From Gambelia wislizenii (taxonomy: Eukaryota; Chordata; Lepidosauria; Squamata; Crotaphytidae): a DNA stretch of 64,000 nt. The notes below the pieces were generated by a model. It saw only the letters and a program-made list of their open reading frames with translations, was not told where the DNA came from and made no database searches. How positions within the stretch are numbered: the first letter of the stretch is position 1; each line of letters opens with the position of its first letter. Shown one piece after another: positions 1 to 12,504 of this stretch. The translations under genes and the position numbers were made by a program. The stretch spans positions 63,577,001 through 63,641,000 of the forward strand of contig JAUMIR010000005.1 in NCBI GenBank assembly GCA_030847615.1. Direction: 5' to 3'.

Positions 1-247
1 ATCTTCAGATGTGTATGACAACAGTTTCTTGATTCCCATCACTTGATTGCTCAGTACTCAAGCCCTGTCCACTCATTCTCTCTGAGCTTATACGAAACAT
101 GCAGCGGGAGAGCAGGATTGTGTCTACTGTCCCCCTTCAAACTCTATATGTTCAGAAAAAGTTGTCTCTGCAGCACATCAGAGAACCCTGTACAATCCGG
201 CATATTTGAATAGGGACTGGATTTTCTATTGGATTTTCTTTTGTGTA

Positions 248-441
248 AGCCAGTGTGGTGTAGTGGTTTGAGCACTGGACTATGAGCCCAGGGTTTGAAT
301 CCCCACTTGGCCATCAAAACCCACTGGGTGACCTTGGGCAAGTCACACTCTCTCAGCCCCTCTGAACAAATCTTGCTAAGAAAACCCCGTGATAGGTTCA
401 CCTTAGGGTCACAACAACCTTAGGCACACAACAACAACAAA
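248..441 (+). mobile_element. Sauria-type tRNA-derived SINE
   Basis: A pol III head is visible: a box A-like GTGTAGTGGTTTGAGC and a box B-like GGTTTGAATCC at 292-302. The body reads through the usual TGGGTGACCTTGGGCAAGTC and ends in an ACAACAACAACAA tail at about 430. The part between the control boxes and the tail is shorter than in the copy at 48354. A SINE of this type has no protein and relies on a LINE for copying. Its tail resembles BovB, a fragment of which is present at 29185-29640. Confidence 0.9.
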
Positions 442-1353
442 ACACGAACACATGACTCATAGTTGAATGAATGGGCGCAGCAAAAGCTTTGCTTCAAAGG
501 TGATATGAAGGCTGTCTGTGGTACCAAATTGGGGTGGATAGGGTCGTCATCCACTCCAGCTTCCAATAAACATGATTTCATTCATAAGTTTAGCATTGGA
601 AACTTCTTTAAAATTCACCAGGCTGAAATCCCAGATCTTTTTTAAAAAATAAAAGATCACATAATACAGGCTTAAAACCATTAATATTTTAGGAAATATC
701 AAAAAATACAACACTCACTCACATTTGGATACTCTATCAGCCCATTCCATTGTTCTAGAGAAAAGTGTCTCTTGAGAACCACTTTTGCTTTGTGACATCA
801 TCAGCAGTAAAATGAGAATCTTCCTTCTATACTGATGGAATGTGGGCTCATAGAGCCAATGGCAAAAGCGCAGAGATATTCAAGAAAATGAATTCTTGCC
901 ATGAGCTGGTCATTAAAAAAAAATACAATTACATTCACTCTTGACTGCTATCTAAATTGCTTTAACTTTGGAAAATTGGAGCTAAATGAGAAGTCATGTT
1001 ATGCTAATTGAATCCATTGTTCTATTATATGAAGATAGGTTGTATCTAAAGGGTAGAATCTAAGCATATGATTCATGTACTTTACTTCAGTACACTACAG
1101 CAGGGACAGACAGAAGATAGATTGATTCTGCTGGTAGATCACTGGGGGATTTGTACTAGAACAGCAGGGACTTCTGACTCTCAGATATTTAACAATAGCA
1201 GCAGCAAAATTATTCCTCCCTTGCTCCCTTGTTATACTGCTGGAATTAAGAAAAAAGGGGTAGCCAAGCATTGATTTTTGCATGAAAAAAACTGTGAGTT
1301 CTTTTCGATTGTTGCATTCTAAATAAATTCCTGGGTTCCAACATCTTTAATTC
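442..1353. other. AT-rich stretch, nothing recognised
   Basis: No open frame longer than about 85 codons and no repeat that I recognise. Short A and T runs are frequent. The stretch ends at the TAA target site of the next element. Confidence 0.4.
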
Positions 1354-1356
1354 TAA

Positions 1357-1931
1357 GGTTTTTATCAGCTGTGGCAAATATGGCATCATAACGATACCTA
1401 GTGAATGCAAAAGGGCACACATACCAGACAACGTCGTCTTTCGTGAAAATGTCTTGAAAATAAGGTGTTCTTTTTTACTGATGGGGCAAGGCATCAATAG
1501 ATCTCCTGTGGCACTTTTTTGTTGGTATTGCCAGCATTTGAAACCTCACACCATTGTTCTCTTGTGATTTCATCGTCAATGCCAGAACACTTCCAGATGA
1601 GAATGCGAAATCCAGGTAAGGGACGCTCTTTTTATGAACCTCCCTGGTTTACTTTTAAGTTTTAAAGTGTGTTTCTGTGCTTATGTGTACGTTTTTTGTC
1701 TTTCTTTTGGTGTAATTTTTTAATTTTACCACACTCTCATCTTCTCATGAGAATCAGTGAGATCACGAACGCAGAAGTAAACAGAGTTCCGTTAGTGCTC
1801 CATCAATGCTGAGGCTGCCTTTTAATGCTAGAGAAAGTAAGGTCTGATAGAAAAGGTTCTTTTGCTGGGACAATCATGCAAAAAAATATGGTGGGAAAGA
1901 AACGTTAATGGAGGTTCGTATGATAAAGTCC
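1357..1931 (+). mobile_element. A-family non-autonomous DNA transposon, copy A1
   Basis: The left end GGTTTTTATCAGC and the right end TGATAAAGTCC are inverted relatives of the family ends, and both are flanked by TAA (1354-1356 and 1932-1934). The interior shares long stretches with the other A copies, including the TCCAGGTAAG donor-like site at 1611-1620 and a TTCTCATGAGAA palindrome. No transposase is encoded. The superfamily is uncertain: a 3-bp TSD fits PIF/Harbinger, Chapaev3, Zator or Academ relatives. Confidence 0.75.
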
Positions 1932-1934
1932 TAA

Positions 1935-2913
1935 GTGTGTCTTTTCTTTTGCCCCAGCCTCCATTTGGTAAAATTGAGAGATTTCCCATGCCTCTCCCTG
2001 CTTCCCAGCAGATTGGCATTGGCAACAGCTACAGAGAAGCTATTTCAACTACTAATCCACTGGGAAGTGGGAAGGCAGGGAGAAACAGAATGAGGGATTC
2101 ATCACAGAGGGCAGGTATGTGATATGATCACTGATCCCATTGCATACTTTTCCATTGGTGCCCAATAGCTTGGTGCTGATAACAGATAAGGAGTACTCAG
2201 CTATTTCCAGCACCCACCTGCTAGACAGTGGGAAGGCATGCAACCTACCCAGCAGGTTGTCACTGGAAACAGTTCATGAGCATGCTTATAGGAGTGCTGG
2301 TCAACTGTGTCTGGAACCAAACCACTGAAGAGCAGAGAGACCACCAGGCAGGAAGGGGCCCTGCAGACCATCTATTCTTTATTTGTGGTGTAAATAAGTG
2401 TCCATGCTTCTGTGGCTAGCCTACCCTCCAACATTCCACAGGTGAAATCTGGAAAACATGTCCAAGCAACAGCAGTGTGGTCAAGATGGCAAATGTTGTT
2501 AATGAAGAACACACTAGCTAGGAGAGGCTGCAGCAGTTTCCTTTTGCCTGAGCCTACTGGAAAGGCAAGATGCTACCCTCTCTTGTCCTCTCTCCCCTGC
2601 TTGAGTTAATTGAGTACTGCACTTGGAACTCAGTTTGCAGCAACTGAAATAAGCCAGGACAAAAGAGAAAAGCAGGGGTAGGAGTGAGAAACTGGGACAT
2701 ATTAAAGGCAGCTGAAAATGTGAGATGAGAGAGGATTAATCAGGACTGTCCCTGCCAAATCAAGCATAATCTGACAGATTATCTGTATATGTAGATGTAG
2801 ATATCAGAAGTAAAATAAGTTACCTTTTTTTTTTTGGTTTGTTAGGAGTTTTTCTAAAACACTTTTAAAGATGAATCACTCCCTGAATTTTGGCTTTGTT
2901 TAAAATGAATGTT
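1935..2913. other. Unassigned stretch with a weak internal duplication
   Basis: Two similar segments at about 2035-2075 and 2195-2236 share AGCTATTTC followed by GTGGGAAGGCA. They give overlapping short open frames on both strands but no recognisable protein. The rest looks unique. Confidence 0.35.
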
Positions 2914-3442
2914 TGGGGCTTATCCATGGGCCAAATACTCCCATCTTGCCCCTGTCTCAAAGCCCTGCAGTCCATAGGACATGGAGCATTTACCCCATTC
3001 TACCCCCCAAGCAGTCCTCACCACCCCTGGAGCAGATACAGGGCTGAGATGGGGGGAAAGTGGGGTAGGATCCAATAAAGCATTATAGGAAAATACTCAG
3101 TTTACTCCATTACTGCTGGCAAAAACCAGATTGGGCCCCACACGTCTGCAGAAGCTCCCAGCCTTTACTGTAACCACCATCTCCCTGGCTCTCCTGGAAG
3201 CCAGGAAGGAGTCCCTCAGCATGTGATCATGCCTGGTCACATGCAGGGGGCCTTCACATGTTGTGGGGCACCTTCTTGCCTTCCTATTCAGCAGAGAAAA
3301 TGGTGGCAGCTGCAGGGATGCACTGGCCTGCCTGTTTGGATTCTACCTATTCCATACAGTTAACGTGGAATGAATGGGCCTTTCCCACAGCCAGGATACG
3401 CTGGTGGGGAGCCAGCATATCCTGGCTTGTGTAGATGAGACC
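2914..3442. mobile_element. D-family DNA transposon, copy D2
   Basis: The body matches the copies at 4333-4899 and 24358-24858, with shared segments such as CCCATCTTGCCCCTGTCT, AGATTGGGCCCCACA and CCAGCATATCCTGGCTTGT. The inverted ends are degraded (GGGGCTTATCC on the left, GTAGATGAGACC on the right) and no clear TSD remains. It is non-coding, and the edges may be off by a few bases. Confidence 0.6.
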
Positions 3443-3782
3443 TTAAATTTAAAACAAATACATAAAATAAAGATGTGGACATTTCTTGTCACTGCTGCTA
3501 TAACCATGATGAGGTGATATCAGAAGATAAATGGAATTAATTCATACTCCTGAACTAACTACATTATTCCATCTCAACCAGTCTAAGAGAGTTAACACTA
3601 CAAACTCTTTCTCAAAGGAACCTGTGTGTTATGAATCTAGTTTGGATAAAATATATTTGTGTAGGGATTGTGACACATTTAAGATCACTCCATGGAGTCC
3701 TGGGATTATAAGAGTAATGTCTTCATACATAATCCCATTTACCGTAAATAAGATACCTTTTAGCCAGCTATCTAGGCAACCT

Positions 3783-3850
3783 GGCACCCTCCAGATGTTT
3801 TGGACTACAGTCCTATCAGCCCCAACCAGAGGCCATTCTGGTAGAGCCAA
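3783..3850. mobile_element. Partial hAT-type MITE
   Basis: CCTCCAGATGTTTTGGACTA followed by a decayed CAGCCCCAACCAG segment is the left half of a palindromic MITE seen again at 26363 and 59063. The right arm is missing. It abuts the next hAT-like element. Confidence 0.45.
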
Positions 3851-3867
3851 TAAGAGTTGTTTTAGCC

Positions 3868-4292
3868 CAGGGGTGGACAACTATAGAAAGGTAGGGGGCC
3901 TCATTAGCTCCCCCATGAGACCTTGGAGGGCCACACCCTCTGTCACATCAATTCCCGCAAAAATAAAATCCAATGTTTTGCACCCAAACATCGTCTAGAG
4001 ACAAGGGGAGCATTTTCACAATCTTTTGAGGCCTTCTTGGGCCATTTTAGGCCCACAAGAGAGGCCTTTTTTTAACAACAGGAAGTGAACAGAAGTCACT
4101 TTCTGTTGATGTCCTGTTTGCAATAATTTTGTTTGATCTCTGGAAGGGCCCCCAAAACATGGCAGAAATGACCTCCACACCCCCTACAGGGCATCATGGG
4201 TCATATGGGAGCAAAAAACATTTTTCCCCCAGGCATTCATGGGTGCCCTGAGGGGGTGTTTGTGGCCACAGGCCACACTTTGCCCACTCCTC
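3868..4292. mobile_element. hAT-like non-autonomous element
   Basis: Starts CAGGGGTGGACAAC and ends TTTGCCCACTCCTC, the typical short inverted ends of a hAT element. The flanking 8-mers TTTTAGCC (3860-3867) and TTTTAGGG (4293-4300) agree at six of eight positions, as expected for an aged 8-bp hAT target duplication. There is no transposase reading frame. A second partial relative may start at 19059. Confidence 0.6.
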
Positions 4293-4332
4293 TTTTAGGG
4301 TAAGTAGAAGGCTTTATTTGAGGATATTCTTA

Positions 4333-4899
4333 AGGCTTGTCTGGATGGGATATCTACCCCATCTTGCCCCTGTCTTGGAGCCCTCTAGTCCAAACAACAC
4401 AAGGTTCTTGCCCCATTTTTCCCCTGTGCCATCCAGAAGATACCCAGCCCAAAGACAGGGGTAAGATGGGGTAAAGCCCGTTAAAACATTTCATCAAAAT
4501 GCACCAAACCCCCTGCCTCATTGAGGAAAAACAGATTGGGCCCCACAACACTACAGGAGACCATACTGCCATGCCAACGCATCTCTTCAGCTGCCACCAC
4601 TGCCATCCATGTCACACTCTCTGGAGCCAGGAAGTAGGCCCACAGCATGTGGCCAAGGCTGGTCACATTCAGGGGCCTGACCATATGCTGCAGGGCCCCT
4701 GCCTGGCTTCAGAGAGTGTGATATGGATGATGGCAGTAGCAGTGGCTGCAGAGATGAGTCACTGTGTTCGTGTGGATTCCATCCCATTTCATATAAGTAA
4801 AATAACAAGGGTGGATGGTGCAGGAGAGCAACAGGCCTGATCTGGGGACAGAATATGCTAGCAGGAAGCCAGCATATTCTGGCCTATGTAGACAAGGCC
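4333..4899. mobile_element. D-family DNA transposon, copy D1
   Basis: The best-preserved D copy here: left end AGGCTTGTCTGG, right end TAGACAAGGCC, flanked on both sides by TTA (4330-4332 and 4900-4902). The body is GC-rich and non-coding and parallels D2 and D3, with near-identical order of CCATCTTGCCCCTGTC, GATTGGGCCCCACA and ATGTGGCCAAGGCTGGTCAC. Short open frames in it are not proteins that I recognise. Confidence 0.7.
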
Positions 4900-4902
4900 T
4901 TA

Positions 4903-7239
4903 GAAGTAGAAGCCTCATGGTATGTCTTTTGCGAATGACACAGCAGTGCTACCTGGATACTAGAATGATGACTGACAAATTGTAAGAGAAACCTTATGAA
5001 CATGTGAATCTGCATTTCCATCAAACCCAGTGCATTGTACTCTCACTGGCAGCAACTCCAAAGATCTCATTGAGAAATCGTCCTTTGCCCTACAACACTG
5101 ATATTCTTTTAACTGAAAGCAGAAATCAGGTTGCTATATTTTTGATAGAGAGTCACTTAATGCAAAGCCTATGAGCTAAACTTAATCATTATTAAATTTG
5201 ATACCAGTGGGACAGATTGTATTGTAAGAAGTCAGTGAATCAATACCATATGTAAAGACACTATTACTTCGTACTCAAACTTGAAGTTTCAAGGGAAAGC
5301 TAAATGGTATGATACAACTTTTTCAAATGACCCTAGCAAAGCTGGTCAAGAGCTTTGTAAATTATAGCATTTTATAACTCATTCCTTTGCTGGTCATAAT
5401 TCATTACAATAAGATACTACACATTGGACAATGTTTCTCAGAATCCTAAAGGAGAATTGATTCAAACAATTTATAGCTTCCTCTTATTCTGTTAGGATCT
5501 CCACAAAGCAAATAAGCAAAAATGTCAACCAGGCGTGGAGGTCTCCTTAATGATTGTATAGGTGCAATTGGAGCAGATGGAGTGACCTTGCCAAGTTTAC
5601 AGAGTGTGCCAGTGACAGAGCTGGGATTAGAAAAAACGACTGATTAAAATTTTGCTCACTAGGATAAAATACTTAAAATCAATCATCTCAGTTTCCAGAG
5701 TGTCCTCAGGTTGTTGCAGGCATAATAAATTACAATCATATAACAGCAAACAATTATTTTAAAAATTAGGACTTAAAACATTACATCTGACACTGAAGAA
5801 ATGTGATCTGCATTTGAAAATGCCCTGGCCAGCATCCAACAGGGTACATCCACTAACAAAACTGATTCCATTAGCAAAATTGGGAGGGGGCAATCTCTTC
5901 CTGCAATGCAGGCCCCAATGCTTCCCCCAAATTCTTTAGAGCCAGTTTCTGTGCAGCACTAGATAACAGAAGAGCGAGGAAGAAAGTTCCATTGCTCTGG
6001 CAATGTAGGCTTCTATCTACTTATATCATTTTTTTAAATGATGAAATATATAGCATGGTACTGTAGTTCTGATTGAGAACACACTCGTTCTTTTTTTCAA
6101 GTAAAACTCACTGTACTGTAGTTATGTGCACAGCATTACGTACATCTTTTATGGGTTGAACAAGACACAAAGCCATTCACATAATTAGTAATTACATGAA
6201 TGGGTTTTTAAAAGTAAAAAGTGGACTTAAGTGGGAACTATTACGATTCTAATCCAGTCTGAGGGGAGGGCTCATGCTAACCATACATTAGAAGAGAAAC
6301 AGCCATTCACACCAATTGAAACTTTTCTTCCAATCCAATATGGATTGTGATTGCAATAGTAGGCAAAGGATTAAAACCTTTCTACTCTCCTCCATGTCAG
6401 GATCCCAATCCAGATTCAGGGTGGGGAGGGGGTAATTTACTTTTTAAAAGTTATTCATTGTGTGTTAATTAGGTGAATGGCATTTTGTCTAATTTGGTCA
6501 GGTTGTATGCTCTTGCAAAACAGCCATGAACTTCTAAAATTCCCATCTCACTGAACTCTGGATCTTCCTGAGAATTTGGAGATCAGACAAATTTTAAGTT
6601 CTATTGTTGTAGCCAAACAGTTTGAAGACTGTTAGCAATTATTTCTTTGCAGTGCACAACAACAGGAAGTATTGAGAATATTCTAGAGGGCACTCTCAGG
6701 GTCAAAATAGACATGAAAGATAAAGTGCATTTCCTGCAATTAGCCAATTTCCCAACATACACAACACAAAAGGATTTTGTCAGAGATGCATCTTCAGCTA
6801 TGCTTCTTCAATCATACTTGCAGATTAAGTCCATGGCCAATCATAATACAAAGCATGCCAAATATAAGATACAAACAGTTGGGAAAATCAAGTGTGTGAC
6901 AGACCTCTTTTATCACTCAGGGGAATACCTTTGCAAAAAAAAAAAAAAAAAACCAGACAAACACATTATCTCATTTGACCCCTTGTTCATGAGATATGAT
7001 GGCCAGGCACATTGAAATTCTTATGAACTGATAGCTAAAGTTTCAGTCCAGATTAGGGTACTATGTGTTTCTTTAGTCTCTCTGGTGACAGTAAGCCTTA
7101 CTGTTCTCCACAATATTACAAGCAAACATGCACTTGCCTTTCCTTGGTCTCAAAAATGTCTGGGGCCAGCTTCTTTTCAGATCTTTATCAGCCCAGCTTT
7201 CTTTCCTTGGCCTAAGTCTATCTACCTAAATGAAAACTT
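4903..7239. other. Long AT-rich stretch, no gene seen
   Basis: No repeat family member is confidently seen and no coding signal is convincing. A 122-codon frame at 6647-7015 reads through an (A)n run at 6935-6952, shows no recognisable motif and looks like chance. Unique sequence of this size could hold conserved non-coding DNA. Confidence 0.4.
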
Positions 7240-7458
7240 GCTATTGTGTGCCTTCAAGCCATTTCTGACTTATGGCAACCCTAACACAAACCTATCACAG
7301 CGTTTCCTTGGCAAAATTTGTTCAGAGGGGGGTTGCCTTTGCAGGTTGAGAGAGTGTGTCTTTCTTAAGGTCACCCACTGGATTTCCATGGCTGTGTGTG
7401 AATTGAAATCCTGGCCTCCAGAGTCATAGTTCAGTGCTCAAACCACTACATCGACATA
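7240..7458 (-). mobile_element. Sauria-type SINE, antisense
   Basis: Reads on the minus strand. The tail side is ATTGTGTGCCTTCAAGCCAT at 7243 and the pol III head side ends at CTCAAACCACTACATC near 7451. It is diverged, with box B partly decayed, but the order of blocks matches the SINE at 48354. Confidence 0.85.
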
Positions 7459-7469
7459 CCTTCAAATGT

Positions 7470-7740
7470 GCAAGGGGACCTAAGAACATACAAAGAGCCC
7501 TGCTCGATCAGACCAAAAACCTATCTAGTCCAACATTCTTTTCTCATGGTGGCCAACCAGTTACCTATAGGAACTGCACCAGCAGGTCATGAGGGTAACT
7601 ACACCCTCTGTCTCGCATTTTCCAGCAACTGTTATACAGAGGTATAGTGCCTCTGATCTGGAGGTGTTGTATAGCCATCCTGTCTAATATTCACTGATGG
7701 TCCTAACTTCCATAAATTTATCTAAAGAATTAATATTAGC
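7470..7740. repeat. Old amniote interspersed repeat (CR1/L3-like class)
   Basis: Blocks such as AAGAGCCCTGCTCGATCAGA, CATGGTGGCCAACCAG and GCCTCTGATCTGGAGG resemble a widespread old reptile repeat in wording and order. I cannot fix its ends or class from sequence alone. Confidence 0.4.
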
Positions 7741-9470
7741 TCCATACTTGACCAGCTCATACATTTCCACACAACACTGGACTATAGCTTCTTTGATGAA
7801 AAATCAGATTTTTGGCACAGATTATTATGCCCAACTCTGGAAATAAACTATAGCACAATTGCCAATATCTGAAACATTGTTTATTGGTATTAAATGTGCC
7901 CTACTCATGTTGTCCCAGCCTTCAGTGACTGAATCTGATTAGCTGTCCTATTTATCTAAACACATTCATTACACAAATGTTTTGGACGCCCTTTGGAACA
8001 TCTGATAAACAAGACTATAGCACTATAAACTGCTGAATACTTTTTTTTTAACAAGTGTGTTTCCAACATCCATCAAGAAGGCAAGGACTAACTAGCCAAA
8101 TACTAGAGTGATGTACAATAGATGCCAAGAAAAACTGTCTTCTCCTGCCAAACATTTTTCCCAAGAGGTGAATATCATTTTCCATAAGTCTCTAGAAATA
8201 GTTGAATTAGTTTGGTAATCAAACACCCCTAGCTAATTTCTATGTATGATTCAACATGCCAGTGCTCTTCATAACTGTTATTTGGTTCCACTAACTATAT
8301 AAGAGAAAACCCATATTTATCCTTCAGTTAAAAGATTAGCACAAACTAAAATACAATATTAAAATTACAAGAGGTAATTGTAATTAACCAGAGGATAAAC
8401 ATCATGTTTAAAACATCAGATTTGTATATCTTAACCTACTTTTGATATTAAAAATGATTTAATTTTAAGGGTTGCCATATTCTACAACATTTTAATTAAA
8501 TATAAGGCACACTGGGCATGTTCTGTCTTAAGATATAGTCATTATACAGTGATTGCCTTGTCATCAAAAATAAAGCAAGCACAAGTTTTATGAAACTCCC
8601 TGCATGGTCAATTTAACAGAAAAATGAAGGCAGCAGCTATGATTTTATTTAGGTTCATAATATATTAATGAATGGTCTGTTCTGAGAATTCATTAATCCA
8701 AATAGTTAACAATATGCAATCTTAAGATGTATTCACAGTTAACATGTTATTACCACATATATTACTGCAGTCATTCTTTTCTCCTTTCCCAGATCCCTAC
8801 TGCAACCCCTGTGTCCACCAAAAATCCTGTCAAGTGGGTCAGGTGCCCCACTGAACAACTTTCAGTGGGCATGGGGAATTGTAGCAGAATGAGAGAACCT
8901 TCCCAAATCCAATGGAGGAAACCTGTATGGTACAAATTGGGAAGAGAACTGAAGAGGATGGAAGAAAAGGGTGGTTTTACAATTGTCTTTTTACTTATGG
9001 GAAGTTTGATCCCATCTCTCTGTCAATAGAATGAACAATACAAAAATCAACTTGACCACTTGGGTTGAAAGGGAGTTTTTGTTGGTTGCTGTTAGTGCAT
9101 CTTAAATGGAACAAAGTTGTAATCATAAAAGCTGTCCTTTTCATTTCCAGATGAAATCAAAAAGAGTTCCATAAGCAAATTGTGACGGAGCTAAATGAAG
9201 AATACAAACCCAGAGGCTGAAACATTGCTTTTTAAAAGCAATTTAGTCTATAATTTATTACAGGGAATCACTCTACTCCCAGTAATTTGTTGTCATGACT
9301 ATTACAAATAACCTCTTACTAGGCTGTTGCATTGCTTATTCTATTACTCTTTATAGAAGAGGATTTTTTAATGTTAAACAGAAGTGAGGGCCCCTACAAC
9401 CCATTTCATCGTGGAGGCTTCTGGGATTCTGGAAGGATCAAGTGTTGCAAAAACAGCCTCAGATGACCAA
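7741..9470. other. AT-rich unique-looking stretch
   Basis: No transposon ends, tandem array or coding frame that I can support. The segment at about 8450-8720 is complex AT-rich sequence with homeodomain-like ATTA cores and is one candidate for conserved non-coding DNA. Confidence 0.35.
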
Positions 9471-9691
9471 GGGTGCATCTACACTGTAAAAATAATGCAG
9501 TTTGACACCACTTTAATTGCCATGGCTCCATCCTACAGAATCCTGGGATTTGTAGTTTTGTGAGGCACCAGCACTCTTTGGCAGAGAAGGCTAAAAACCT
9601 TGTAAAACTACAAATCCAGGATCCCATAGGGTGGAGCTACAGCACTTAATTGGTGTTAAACTGCATTATTTCTACCGTGGAGATGCATCCC
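9471..9691. mobile_element. C-family palindromic MITE, copy C1
   Basis: Starts GGGTGCATCTACACTG and ends GGAGATGCATCCC. The two arms are inverted copies, with AATCCTGGGATTTGTAG in one and CTACAAATCCAGGATC in the other. The centre is GGCAGAGAAGGCTA. It is non-coding and four other copies of this type occur in the window. No TSD is clear. Confidence 0.75.
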
Positions 9692-9774
9692 ACATGAAGT
9701 CCCACACTTTACATTTCACCAACCTCAGTCAAAACAGAATAACTGTGTGCCATATGTCAGAAGTAATGGATATG

Positions 9775-9850
9775 TGGCCTTCCAGGTGTTGCTGCACTGC
9801 CATTCCCATCAACGCTAGCCAGCATCCATGGTGAGGGATGATAAGAGTTG
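9775..9850. mobile_element. Degraded hAT-type MITE fragment
   Basis: TGGCCTTCCAGGTGTTGC and ATGGTGAGGGATGATAAGAG resemble the two arms of the MITE at 59063. It is heavily decayed. Confidence 0.3.
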
Positions 9851-9859
9851 AAGTCAAAG

Positions 9860-11098
9860 CCAGATTAAGATGATTGGAGCCCTAAAGTAATTCTAGAAGA
9901 ACCACTTTGAAAAGCGTGATGTAACTCTGCAATAGCAATTAAACAAAGAGTTTCATGGTATGTTAGATGAAAATATTTATTCTGGTGTTTCATGACGTAG
10001 ATTAATGCATTTATTCTCACGTTTCATGGCATTTCATGAAGTAGAGCCCATTGAGATGCACAAGAAAAGGAGATTGTTCTGGATAGCAAATATATCTTGT
10101 TGAGGTTGTAGTTCAAAGCACATTTATGTAAGGTAAGAACCATTGGTGGCAGCTAGCCTTACTTTTGAGTACATATGTGTAAGACCATGTGTTAGTATTG
10201 GGTTGTATGCCTCAAGCTCCACAAATAAAAACTCCTTGCTATACATTTTGGCTTTGGGGGATACAAAGCTTCACAAATTCTTATAAATGTTCAGAATGAT
10301 CAAGCAGTCATTTTCATCCAGTGATAGGTATCACCCACAAGTTTGGCTGATTCCTGAGTAGCTGTTATAGGGCTGCACTATTAAGGACTTCCCAACTTAA
10401 ATATGGGAGGGAAACATTTATGACATTATACCTTCTCTGTTTCTTGCACCATCCACCCTTGTTATTTTTTAGTAATTTTTTTCATGCTAAATCTACAAGG
10501 AGAAATTACAACAGTCTAGCACACCTGAAATAATCAAATAAATCCCCCCAATGAAGCAAAGCCACAGGCTTACCAAAAAATACCAAACATTAATAACACT
10601 TACAGAATCACAGAGAATGCTTATTAAACCATTTTGTCTGCTAGACTTTTTGTAAGTAGTTGATTATACTGTTAAACAGAGAACGAATACCTCAAGTTGA
10701 TCAGAAGAAACCTAGAATGTACCAGGAGTTAGCAACTGTGACAGACACAGAGACACCATTTGGGGGCATTTTGGTCAGTTGGGGGGCAAAAAAAATTCCC
10801 AAAAATTGGAACAGAGATTTTCCGTTATAGCTTGAAGGACTGTAAAAATTGTACTCAGGGGCTGCATGATGTCCATTTGCTGCAGTTTCTCCATCCCTGA
10901 TACACTTTTGAGAACATTAATTCAGAAATATTTCCCATTATCTGTTTATACTTGATTTCATGCCTACCATGTTCTCTAGACAGTGAAAGTATACTGCCTT
11001 ATTTTTCTTTGTACCTGAGATCAAGAAAAGGGCAGAACAGTCTGCCTTGAAGTAATAGCTACAACAAGTTACTTCACTATAGGGAACATGAAAAGCAA
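9860..11098. other. Unassigned stretch
   Basis: No gene or clear repeat. Direct repeats of TTTCATGGCATTTCATGA type occur near 9950-10035. Otherwise AT-rich and unique-looking. Confidence 0.35.
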
Positions 11099-11099
11099 G

Positions 11100-11923
11100 G
11101 CCAAATCCACACTACACAAATAATTCAGTTTGAAGCTCGATTATTTGCCATAGCTCCTTCCTATGGACTCCTGGGATTTGTTGTTTGGTGAAGCACCAGC
11201 ACTCTTTGGCAGAGTAGGCTAGGATATATTCACATGGGCAATTTGTCCCGTTACAGGCATGGAACAGGGCGGCTGAAAGATTTTTCTTTTAGACGACTTT
11301 CACCCTGTTCTGTGCGCAAAGTGTCACTGATCTGTTTTCTCCCCGTGATATAGTATTCACAAGGAGATGTCGTTATTAAACACCCAATTCTGTTTCTGTA
11401 ATGAATCCCGGGTGTGCAAACAGGAACCCCATCCCTGTTTTGGAATGACAGGGATGGGGGAGGAGCTCCGTGACAAGTACTTCCTGTCACGATTGGGACA
11501 TCCAGGTAAGTGGGACCCTTGCCCCCCTCCCTGGGTTCCTTGTTTTGTTTGTTTGTTTGTTTGTTTTTTGCTTTTACTTTCTTGATTTGACAGCTGGAGG
11601 GGGATTTTAAATTTCCCTCCCGCTTGTTCTCTCATGAAAATGAGTGGGATTTCAGCCAGCTGGTCATAAAGGCAGCCTTACGACAGCTGCATTTATGGCT
11701 GGCTGGGCAAGGAGGCAGGGAGCCCATTTCTGCAGCAGAATGGAGGTAAGTGTGCAAACATTTACCTCCATTCTGTTGCCAGAACGAGAGAGGGGCTTGC
11801 AGGAGATAAAGGGGCTTTTGGCCCTGGTTTGAAAATCCCCTCCTTGTAAAACTACAAATCCCAGGGTTCACTAGGAAAGAGCCATGACAAATAATACAGT
11901 TTCAAACAGTGTGGATTTGGCTC
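11100..11923. mobile_element. C-family MITE (copy C2) split by A8
   Basis: The left arm (11100-11221) runs from CCAAATCCACAC to GGCAGAGTAGGCTA. The right arm resumes at 11844 with TTGTAAAACTACAAATCCCA and ends GTGTGGATTTGG near 11920. The two arms pair as in C1. The interruption is element A8, so C2 is the older insertion. A few bases of C2 around the right junction appear lost. Confidence 0.7.
11222..11843 (+). mobile_element. A-family element A8 inside a C MITE
   Basis: Left end GGATATATTCACATGGGC, right end GAAAATCCCC near 11832-11840. It carries TCCAGGTAAG at 11501-11510 and a second donor-like TGGAGGTAAG at 11741-11750. A (TTTG)n run sits at 11541-11569. The 3-bp duplication cannot be verified because the right flank has a small deletion. 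Confidence 0.65.
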
Positions 11924-11932
11924 AGGAGTCTA

Positions 11933-12501
11933 GGAACTTCATCAGACCACCTCCTAAACTAGTTCTTTTGTCGGCATAATTTGTGACGTTTTTATGCCGG
12001 CAAAAGAACTCCCCATACCACACTTACCTCACATCTGTGCAAAAAGGCTTGTCCAGCAATGAATGAGGAGTGAATGGAGCTCTGTTCACTTCCTGGAATG
12101 AAATCCCGTGGATTCTCATGAGAATACATAGTGCGCGAAATTCAAAAATAACCAAGTAAAAGTTATACAAAACACATAAACAGACTATAAAAGTCCCAAG
12201 TAAACTGGGGAGAGTCATAAAAAGTGTGTCACCTACCTGGATGTCCTGCTCTCACCTGGATGAGTTCTGGCCGGACTGGCCATTGACGCTGCATTCACGT
12301 GAGTACAATGGCGCGCAGATTCAAACAATGCCAGCAAAAAAAGCGCTGGGGGAGATCAATTGACAGTTTGGGCCATCAATAAAAAAAGTACAGCTTTTTA
12401 ACAATACATGATTGCGAAAGGATGACATCATCTGGTAGATGCACCCTTTCGCGTCATTAACTACTTTAATGATGCTGTATTTGCATGGTCTGATAAAGTC
12501 C
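11933..12501 (-). mobile_element. A-family element A3
   Basis: Left end GGAACTTCATCAGACC, right end GGTCTGATAAAGTCC. Read on the minus strand it has the same order as A5 and A6, with donor-like CCAGGTAGGT at about 12230 and GAGGTAAGTGTGG near 12010. The flanks are CTA and TAA, so the TSD is ambiguous. It starts only about 10 bp after C2 ends. Confidence 0.7.
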
Positions 12502-12504
12502 TAA

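Noticed and set aside
248..302. tRNA gene suggested by box A and box B
   Set aside because: No cloverleaf can be completed and the sequence continues as a standard tRNA-derived SINE.
3531..3998. 155-codon open frame on the plus strand
   Set aside because: It runs from unique sequence through a hAT-type MITE fragment into another hAT-like element and has no protein motif.
6647..7015. 122-codon open frame
   Set aside because: It ends in a lysine run from an (A)n tract and shows no recognisable domain.
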